The position numbers and the translations under genes are program-made. Below the pieces are notes generated by a model. That model was not told where the DNA came from and made no database searches. It was given only the letters and a program-made list of their open reading frames with translations. Below, piece after piece: positions 7,461 through 11,897 of a stretch of DNA of 11,897 nucleotides (position 1 is the stretch's first letter; each line of letters starts with the position of its first letter). The DNA lies in NCBI GenBank assembly GCA_020249415.1, contig JADCFR010000294.1, positions 1 through 11,897 of the forward strand, read 5' to 3'. This stretch comes from Roseomonas sp. (lineage in GTDB: Bacteria > Pseudomonadota > Alphaproteobacteria > Acetobacterales > Acetobacteraceae).

Positions 7461-7952
7461 TCAAGCGCTGGCGGCAGGCGGGGTGGATGACGCAGCGGGA
7501 GCCGGTACGGGTTCAGGCGCAGGCGGCAGGGGCGCGGCGAAGCGCGCGACCGTTGGCGGCACGAAGGCAGGCGCGTCAGGGGCCGGCGGTAAAGGCGGGG
7601 GCACATAAGGCGCGGGCGGCGGCGGCATGAAAGTATCGCGCAAAGGATCGTCGGCCATGGTTTTTTTCAGGGTGCCATCCGCATCCACGGCTTTTTCGAT
7701 TTCGCCCTTGATGTCGAAGCTGCGGATATCATTGATGGTGCTCTTCATTTCCTGGATGGAATTGCGCACATCATCAAGCTTGGCTTCGCGCACCAGCTCA
7801 TCGGCCTGTTGCTGGAATTCGCCGGCCATGCGGCGCAGCTTCTGCACGCCCTTCGCGACACCGCGAATGGCCTCCGGCAAATCCTTCGGACCGATAATGA
7901 CAATGGCCACCACCGCAATCACCGCGATTTCTGACCAGGCGAGGTCTAACAT
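7461..7952 (-). CDS. tatB: Sec-independent protein translocase subunit TatB
   Basis: This 163-residue protein works with TatC in the receptor complex for twin-arginine substrates. It has the TatA/B plan: a single N-terminal membrane helix (residues 2-20, LDLAWSEIAVIAVVAIVII), the GPKDLP hinge (21-26), a long amphipathic helix to about residue 75, then a tail. The conserved charged residue near position 8 (Glu, WSE) and the tatC gene downstream favour TatB over TatA. The tail (108-163) is very Pro/Ala-rich, with runs such as MPPPPAPYVPPPLPPAP, and looks disordered. The start MLDLAW at 7952 was chosen over a GTG at 7970 because TatB proteins begin M-(L/F)-D. Confidence 0.93.
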   Translation of the reverse strand: MLDLAWSEIAVIAVVAIVIIGPKDLPEAIRGVAKGVQKLRRMAGEFQQQADELVREAKLDDVRNSIQEMKSTINDIRSFDIKGEIEKAVDADGTLKKTMADDPLRDTFMPPPPAPYVPPPLPPAPDAPAFVPPTVARFAAPLPPAPEPVPAPAASSTPPAASA

Positions 7953-7955
7953 GTT

Positions 7956-7962
7956 CTCCTTT
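7956..7962 (-). promoter_or_regulatory. tatB ribosome binding site with tight spacing
   Basis: On the minus strand AAAGGAG ends only 3 nt before the ATG at 7952, closer than usual. The alternative in-frame GTG at 7970 lies upstream of this motif and would add six residues (start codon to EN) that are foreign to TatB N termini. Confidence 0.5.
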
Positions 7963-8012
7963 GTCCCCACACGTCACTTTGGCGGGGAAGTCCCGTTAGC
8001 AGGAAGCCGGAT

Positions 8013-8040
8013 GCGCGCCAACCGCCCCGATATGGCGCGC
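8013..8040 (-). other. GC-rich hairpin in the ABC ATPase-tatB spacer
   Basis: GCGCGCC at 8013-8019 and GGCGCGC at 8034-8040 are perfect inverted complements and give a 7-bp stem with a 14-nt loop. The stem sits in the 111-bp gap (7953-8063), the largest spacer in an otherwise tightly packed gene block. No U-run follows on the minus strand, so it is not a classical terminator. It could be an RNA-processing or attenuation site, or a chance pairing in GC-rich DNA. Confidence 0.25.
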
Positions 8041-8063
8041 CGCCCGCTTCAATGAAAGCCGTG

Positions 8064-9107
8064 TCATGTCTCGGCGCGCGGAAAGACAAAGGCGCGTTCG
8101 GGGTCGAGTGCCACGGCAACGCGCTCCCCGCGCCTGAGCCGCCGCGCGGGCGGCAGCCTGGCATGCAGATGCAAAAGCCCGCCCGCGCCATCGGGCAGCG
8201 CCAAATGGGCCAGCGTGGTGGCGCCGAGCAGGCGGAAGGCTTCCACCTCCACCACCGGGCCTTGGGCGCCAAGCTTCAGCCCCTCTGGCCGGACCAGAAC
8301 TTCCACCTCGGCGCCTTCCGCAAAGCCTGGCGCGGCCAGGGCGCCCAGCGCGGTCTCAGCCAGGCCGGCAGTGATGCGGGCGGGCAGGCTATTCACCTCC
8401 CCCAAGAAGCTAGCGACATAGCGATCCGCCGGCGCCAAATAAAGCACTTCCGGCGCGCCCACCTGCAAAATGCGGCCCTCCCGCATCAGGGCAATCCTGT
8501 CCCCCATGAACATGGCTTCTTCGGCGTCATGCGTGACCAGCAGGGTCGCGATGCCGGCTTCCTGCAGCACATGCAGCGTGTCATCGCGCACTTTTTCACG
8601 CAGCCGCGCATCCAGGCTGGCGAAAGCCTCATCCAACAGCAGCACGGTCGGGCGCGGGGCCAAGGCGCGGGCGAGTGCCACGCGCTGCTGCTGCCCGCCT
8701 GAGAGCATATGCGGAAAGGCATTCTGGAAGGCTTCCAGCCCTACGCGCGCCAAAGCATCCATCACGCGCCACACCCTTTCGCCGCGCGGGGCGAAGCGCA
8801 GCCCGAAGGCGACGTTTTCGGCGACAGTCAGATGCGGGAATAGTGCGTAATCCTGAAAGACAAAGCCGATATGCCGCGCTTCCGGCGGCACTTCCCGCCC
8901 CGCTTCGGCGATCAGCCGGCCCCCGATGTCAATCCGCCCATGCTGGAGCGGTTCAAGCCCCGCCGCGAGGCGCAACAGCGTGGTCTTGCCGCAGCCGGAA
9001 GCGCCGAGCAGGCAGACAATCTCCCCCGCCGCGACACTCAGATCTATGCCGGCCAGCACCTCCCGCGCGCCATAGGCATGGCGGATATCGGCGAAGCTGA
9101 GGCTCAC
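8064..9107 (-). CDS. ABC transporter ATP-binding protein (Fe3+/polyamine importer type, FbpC/PotA-like)
   Basis: This 347-residue ATPase would sit on the cytosolic face of an importer. The nucleotide-binding domain has Walker A GASGCGKTT (35-43), the Q-loop in FVFQDYALFPHLTVAENVAFGL (82-103), signature LSGGQQQR (135-142), Walker B VLLLDE (155-160), D-loop SLD and H-loop VTHD (191-194, His193). Residues from about 240 form a TOBE-type regulatory tail (VLVRPEGLKL, LARIEPxx-like folds). This layout is that of FbpC, PotA and CysA relatives. The start is a GTG at 9107 overlapping the scpB stop as GTGA. An upstream in-frame extension is only scpB read in another frame. No permease or binding-protein gene is near, so its substrate is unknown. 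It stands where tatA is usually found. Confidence 0.92.
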   Translation of the reverse strand: MSLSFADIRHAYGAREVLAGIDLSVAAGEIVCLLGASGCGKTTLLRLAAGLEPLQHGRIDIGGRLIAEAGREVPPEARHIGFVFQDYALFPHLTVAENVAFGLRFAPRGERVWRVMDALARVGLEAFQNAFPHMLSGGQQQRVALARALAPRPTVLLLDEAFASLDARLREKVRDDTLHVLQEAGIATLLVTHDAEEAMFMGDRIALMREGRILQVGAPEVLYLAPADRYVASFLGEVNSLPARITAGLAETALGALAAPGFAEGAEVEVLVRPEGLKLGAQGPVVEVEAFRLLGATTLAHLALPDGAGGLLHLHARLPPARRLRRGERVAVALDPERAFVFPRAET

Positions 9108-9754
9108 CTTTCGCTGGCGTCCTCGGCGGCTTCGGGGGTGGGTGCGGGGGCTTCTTCCTCGGCTTCGTCCGTGCTGATGGGCGCATTCAGGCCGGGCAAG
9201 GGCGGCGCATCGCCGGTGACCAATTCTTCCTTGCGCGGCAGATCGGCGAGCGATTGCAGGGAGAATTGTTCGAGGAATTTCGGCGTGGTGCCCCAAAGCG
9301 TGGGCCGCCCCGGCACTTCCCGCCGCCCGCGCGGCGCCACCAGGCCAAGTTCCAGCAGCGCTTCAAGCGTGGTTTGCGCCAGCGTGGCACCGCGGATTTC
9401 TTCCACATCGCCCCGCGTGCAGGGCTGGTGATAGGCGATGATGGCAAGCGCTTCCATCGCCGCGCGCGGCAGCCGACGCGGGCTTTCGACCACCTTGGTC
9501 AGGCGCGGCGCCAAATCCGCCGCCGTGCGAAAGGCATAGCCGCCGCCGATTTCGGCCAGCACCACGCCGCGCCCTTCATAGGCGGCGGCAAGCGCTGCGC
9601 AGGCAGAGGTGGCGGAAACGCCTTCCGGCAATACGGCGGCCAGGGTTTGCGGCGATACCGGGCGGTCGGCGGCGAAAATCACGGCCTCCGCAATGCGGAG
9701 CGCCGCGGCCATGGTCGCTTCATCGGGCGCCGTGGTTTCAGCCTGTTCTTCCAT
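9104..9754 (-). CDS. scpB: Segregation and condensation protein B
   Basis: This 216-residue cytosolic protein binds ScpA as a dimer and regulates the SMC condensin complex that organises and separates chromosomes. It shows two winged-helix domains: LRIAEAVIFAADRPVSPQ (19-36) opens the first, and ALAIIAYHQPCTRGDVEEIRG (102-122) is the family hallmark in the second. It then runs through LLELGLVAPRGR and PTLWGTTPKFLEQF. The tail from about residue 190 is acidic and Ala/Pro-rich (DEAEEEAPAPTPEAAEDA). The start at 9754 lies inside the end of scpA (17-bp overlap) and has AAGGGGG at about 6-nt spacing. Its stop overlaps the ABC gene start by 4 bp. Confidence 0.95.
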   Translation of the reverse strand: MEEQAETTAPDEATMAAALRIAEAVIFAADRPVSPQTLAAVLPEGVSATSACAALAAAYEGRGVVLAEIGGGYAFRTAADLAPRLTKVVESPRRLPRAAMEALAIIAYHQPCTRGDVEEIRGATLAQTTLEALLELGLVAPRGRREVPGRPTLWGTTPKFLEQFSLQSLADLPRKEELVTGDAPPLPGLNAPISTDEAEEEAPAPTPEAAEDASER

Positions 9755-10499
9755 CGCTGCCCCCTTCTTCTGTCCGACGGCGGATCATGATTGGCGCGAA
9801 GGCCGCTTCCTGGTGCAATTCTATCCCGCCGCCGCGGGCCATTTCCAAGCCCGCAACCAAGGTGCTGGCAAGCGCCGCGCGCTGTTCCACCGGATCGTCA
9901 AAGCCTTCCGGCAGAAAGGCGCGCAATTCGGACCAGCTTGGCAGGGCGCCGACAAGCTTGGTCAGGCGGTCAAGCGCTTCCTGCACAGTGAAAAGCTTGC
10001 GCGGCTTGGGGCGATAGGGCCGCGCGGCCAAAGCGCGGCGGCGCCCGGTGACATAGGCTTGGAGCAGTGCCGGCAGATCAGCCGAGATGCCGGAACGGTC
10101 TTCCACCTTCAGCCGTTCCGGCGCGCCACGGGCGAAGACATCATGGCCAAGCCAGGGACGGCGGTTCAGCCACAGCGCGGCGGCGCGCATGCGCTCAAGG
10201 GTTGCGAGCCGATCCGTCAGTGCTTCGGCGAGTGCCTCGGCATCTTCGCCTTCCACCTGTTCGGGCGGGATCAGCAGGCGGGATTTCAGCCAGGCAAGCC
10301 AGGCGGCCATAACCAGCCAATCCGCGGCCAATTCCAGCCGAATGCGCCGCGCGCCCTCAATCACCGCCAGGTATTGCTCGACCAGGGCGACGATGGAGAT
10401 CTTGGCCAGATCCACCTTCTGCGCCCGGGCGAGTTCGAGCAGCAGATCAAGCGGGCCTTCATAGCCATCAAGCTGCAATTGGAGGGAGGAGTCGCTCAT
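9738..10499 (-). CDS. scpA: Segregation and condensation protein A (kleisin)
   Basis: This 253-residue kleisin bridges the heads of the SMC dimer and recruits ScpB. The N-terminal LQLDGYEGPLDLLLELARAQKVDLAKISI (8-36) is the standard ScpA opening that contacts the SMC neck. The first helical region continues through EQYLAVIEGAR and AADWLVMAAWLAWLKSRLLIP (58-78). An acidic middle follows, then a C-terminal winged-helix region for the SMC cap. No smc gene is present, as is usual in these neighbourhoods. The start at 10499 has GGAGGGAGGA shortly upstream within the 9-bp gap and the following codons of the protease end. The 17-bp overlap with scpB implies coupled translation. Confidence 0.95.
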   Translation of the reverse strand: MSDSSLQLQLDGYEGPLDLLLELARAQKVDLAKISIVALVEQYLAVIEGARRIRLELAADWLVMAAWLAWLKSRLLIPPEQVEGEDAEALAEALTDRLATLERMRAAALWLNRRPWLGHDVFARGAPERLKVEDRSGISADLPALLQAYVTGRRRALAARPYRPKPRKLFTVQEALDRLTKLVGALPSWSELRAFLPEGFDDPVEQRAALASTLVAGLEMARGGGIELHQEAAFAPIMIRRRTEEGGSDGRTG

Positions 10500-10508
10500 C
10501 TGGTCCCG

Positions 10509-11207
10509 TTACCCGTGTCCGGTGAGCATGAGAACGAAATCGAAGGCGGGCGCAACCACCCCCCGAAAAAACCAGCCCATCGGGTCATAGCCGGGGAGCA
10601 GATGGGGCAGGATGAACAGGCCAAACATGACCAGCAGCAGGCCATAGGGCTCGATCCGCGCGAGTGCCAAGGCGGGCGCGCGCGGCAAAAGCCCAACCGC
10701 GATGCGACCACCATCAAGCGGCGGCATGGGAAACAGGTTGAACAGCCCAAGCACCAGATTGGCCAGGATGAACAGGCCAAAGGCGCGATAGGCAAAGGCG
10801 GTGCCATCCGCCCCCAGGCTGGCCTGCCAGGGTTCCACCACATGCGCGGCGAGCCCCGCCGCCAAGGCAAGGGCGAAATTCGTCGCCGGCCCGGCGGCGG
10901 CCACCGCCACCATGCCATAGCGCGGGTTGCGGAGCTGCCAGATATTGACCGGCACGGGCTTGGCCCAGCCGAACATCGCCTCCACCCGACCTATCGTAAG
11001 TAATTGCGAAACCAGCAAAAACCCCGGCAGCAGGATGGTGCCGACCATATCCACATGGCGGATCGGGTTCAGGCTGAGCCGCCCGGCCCGCGCCGCCGTA
11101 TCATCCCCCAAAGCACGCGCCGCATAGCCATGCGCCGCTTCATGCAGCGTGATGGCGATGATGGTCGCGAAGACCGATGCCGCCAATTCGGGCAGCCAGG
11201 CGGGCAT
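10509..11207 (-). CDS. Site-2 protease family protein (M50 zinc metalloprotease)
   Basis: This 232-residue polytopic membrane protein resembles the minimal rhomboid-like S2P group (M50B). Zinc-binding HEAAH at residues 22-26 lies in the first membrane helix. The family motif NPIRHVD follows at 47-53, AAAGPATNFALALAAG at 103-118, and NLFPMPPLDGG at 157-167 supplies the third zinc ligand, Asp165. It should cut membrane-embedded peptide bonds, but the substrate is unknown. The start is the ATG at 11207, behind AAAGGGAG at 8-nt spacing. A longer frame starting at a TTG at 11285 would add 26 Pro-rich residues unlike the family. It is 9 bp upstream of scpA, an order often seen in alphaproteobacteria, and is probably the first gene of the operon. 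Confidence 0.92.
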   Translation of the reverse strand: MPAWLPELAASVFATIIAITLHEAAHGYAARALGDDTAARAGRLSLNPIRHVDMVGTILLPGFLLVSQLLTIGRVEAMFGWAKPVPVNIWQLRNPRYGMVAVAAAGPATNFALALAAGLAAHVVEPWQASLGADGTAFAYRAFGLFILANLVLGLFNLFPMPPLDGGRIAVGLLPRAPALALARIEPYGLLLVMFGLFILPHLLPGYDPMGWFFRGVVAPAFDFVLMLTGHG

Positions 11208-11215
11208 GGGGGTGT

Positions 11216-11223
11216 CTCCCTTT
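11216..11223 (-). promoter_or_regulatory. Ribosome binding site that fixes the site-2 protease start
   Basis: AAAGGGAG on the minus strand lies 8 nt before the ATG at 11207, which supports that start over the upstream TTG at 11285. Confidence 0.6.
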
Positions 11224-11233
11224 GGGGGTGGGC

Positions 11234-11315
11234 TGACCGGATAGACGGGAAGCCGGGCGAAGGGAAGCATCGGCATCTCCAGCAAAGCCTCCCCGTCAGC
11301 CTTCCCATCCGGTCA
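11234..11315. repeat. Long bulged inverted repeat between the second PII-like gene and the protease gene
   Basis: On the plus strand TGACCGGAT (11234-11242), a 4-nt bulge (AGAC) and GGGAAG (11247-11252) face CTTCCC (11301-11306) and ATCCGGTCA (11307-11315) as exact complements. That gives 15 paired bases around a 48-nt loop. A second alternative pairing, GGCTGAC (11231-11237) with GTCAGCC (11295-11301), overlaps it. The right arm includes the stop codon of the PII-like gene. It may be a transcript-end hairpin, an RNA switch ahead of the protease operon, or the remains of a small palindromic element. Confidence 0.55.
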
Positions 11316-11594
11316 ATGGAGGTTGAGCGCCTCTACCTCGGCCATGGTGGCGAGGGCGGCGAAGCGCGTCAGAAAGGGCTTCAGCTTTGCGCAAAGCGCT
11401 TCCGCGGAGTCCGGCCGGCAAAGCAAGATGATGGCCGCATCGCAGAGACCCGCTGTTGCCAGCCCCTGGCGGTTCTTGACGGAAAGCCCGACCGAGACCG
11501 TATAGGCCAGGATGGTTTCCCGATTGAGGATATCCTTGCAGGGCTGCACCAAAGCCTCTGGCAGCAGGATTTCGATACGTTTGATGGTTTGCAT
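11313..11594 (-). CDS. Second PII-like (SbtB-like) small protein
   Basis: This 93-residue protein has a PII-like pattern. KRIEILLPEALVQPCKDIL (5-23) gives strand and helix, ILAYTVSVGLSVK (28-40) the second strand, then a short loop. CDAAIILLCRPDSAEALCAKLKPFL (51-75) and ALATMAEVEAL close the fold. The beginning matches the SbtB-like gene at 2581 (KRIEI), but the T-loop is much shorter and lacks the glycine/arginine-rich stretch. The start is the ATG at 11594, only 2 nt after the stop codon of the sbtA remnant, so the two were once a coupled pair. With its sbtA broken and upstream DNA replaced, its promoter is probably lost. PII membership is inferred from pattern and context. Confidence 0.65.
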   Translation of the reverse strand: MQTIKRIEILLPEALVQPCKDILNRETILAYTVSVGLSVKNRQGLATAGLCDAAIILLCRPDSAEALCAKLKPFLTRFAALATMAEVEALNLH

Positions 11595-11596
11595 GA

Positions 11597-11710
11597 TCAC
11601 CCGCACAGGAATTTCAGAACAAGGGAGTAGAGCGGAATGCCAATCACGATGTTGAGGGGGATAGTCACCGCGGGCGACATGCCGAGATAGAGGCTGGCAT
11701 TGGCTTCCGG
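11597..11710 (-). pseudogene. 3' remnant of a second sbtA-type bicarbonate permease gene
   Basis: The last 37 codons of an SbtA-family gene remain on the minus strand: PEANASLYLGMSPAVTIP, NIVIGIPLY and ending LVLKFLCG before TGA at 11599-11597. They align with the C terminus of the intact permease at 1606-2565 (PSADAGIYVTLSLAITFPFN, VLAGIPLW). The residues that should precede the conserved Pro-Glu are absent. The frame runs into unrelated DNA at about 11710, where a transposase coding sequence on the other strand begins. About nine tenths of the protein is missing, so no transporter can be made from it. Confidence 0.8.
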
Positions 11711-11897
11711 CTTTCTACTCGATCCGTTCGGAACGACAATTGGTCGAGCGGATCGAGTTTGACCTTCTGTTCCGCTGGTTTGTGGGCCTTGGCGTTGATG
11801 ACCCGGTATGGGATGCCACGACCTTCACCAAAAACCGCGACCGCCTGTTGCAAGGCGACGTGGCCTCGGAATTCATGCGCGCGTTACTGGCGCAGCC
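11710..11897 (+). pseudogene. IS5-family transposase fragment, 5'-truncated, runs off the right edge
   Basis: From about 11710 the plus strand reads AFYSIRSERQLVERIEFDLL, FRWFVGLGVDDPVWDATTF and TKNRDRLLQGDVASEFMRAL in one frame without stops. This is the N-terminal DUF772-type region of IS5-group DDE transposases. In full-length relatives this stretch starts roughly 70 residues into the protein, so the first part of the gene, its start codon and the left inverted repeat are missing here. Upstream in the same frame the sequence belongs to the sbtA remnant and soon meets a stop (11662-11664). The catalytic DDE residues would lie beyond the window. It cannot be translated as a normal transposase from within this window. 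Confidence 0.85.

Noticed and set aside
5739..7490. Long plus-strand open frame (583 codons) opposite serS and tatC
   Set aside because: It lies antisense to two confidently identified genes. Its translation is rich in Arg, Gln, His and Gly with no family pattern. High GC content makes such antisense frames common.
9108..9296. N-terminal extension of the ABC ATPase to 410 residues
   Set aside because: The extra 63 residues are scpB coding sequence in another frame, Arg/His-rich and unlike ABC proteins. The GTG at 9107 in a GTGA overlap with the scpB stop places the start just before the normal ABC N terminus.
9609..11003. Long plus-strand open frame (464 codons) opposite scpB, scpA and the site-2 protease gene
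   Set aside because: The minus strand encodes three recognised proteins through the same bases. The plus-strand product is low-complexity, Gln/Arg-rich and has no recognisable domain.
11692..11853. Minus-strand 62-codon frame at the right edge
   Set aside because: It is antisense to the clear transposase frame and includes the junction with the sbtA remnant. Only the plus-strand reading gives a recognised protein.

Overview
The window looks like a chromosomal segment from a GC-rich alphaproteobacterium. The order site-2 protease, scpA, scpB, (tat genes), serS is typical of that class. The Acetobacteraceae (Roseomonas/Acidiphilium-like) would fit best, but the family is inferred from gene order and base composition, not shown.

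Left part (1-3836). The first feature is the 5' end of a family I CoA-transferase subunit A gene on the minus strand. Diverging from it, a plus-strand run encodes a RimJ/RimL-type GNAT acetyltransferase, a RutF/HpaC-type flavin reductase, an SbtA-family sodium/bicarbonate permease, its SbtB-like PII partner, and a secreted lytic transglycosylase. The sbtA-sbtB pair is the clearest functional unit here: a transporter and a nucleotide-sensing regulator 15 bp apart.

Middle (3837-5354). A minus-strand gene encodes a 389-residue RTX calcium-binding repeat protein. It converges on the transglycosylase and has no secretion genes nearby. Upstream of it lies a 315-bp stretch with no gene, which holds its ribosome binding site and a perfect 10-bp palindrome.

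Right part (5355-11207). Seven tightly packed minus-strand genes run, in transcription order: M50 site-2 protease, scpA, scpB, an orphan Fe3+/polyamine-type ABC ATPase, tatB, tatC, serS. scpA and scpB overlap by 17 bp, and scpB overlaps the ABC gene by 4 bp. This joins chromosome condensation, Tat export and seryl-tRNA charging in one block. The ABC ATPase sits where tatA is normally found, and no tatA is present in the window.

Right edge (11234-11897). This region is scarred. A second PII-like gene follows the last 37 codons of a second sbtA. At about position 11710 that sbtA remnant joins the interior of an IS5-family transposase read in the opposite direction. The window therefore holds one intact SbtA/SbtB cassette and one wrecked one. 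A bulged inverted repeat of about 82 bp spans the end of the second PII-like gene and the spacer before the protease gene.

No tRNA, rRNA or CRISPR array was seen.
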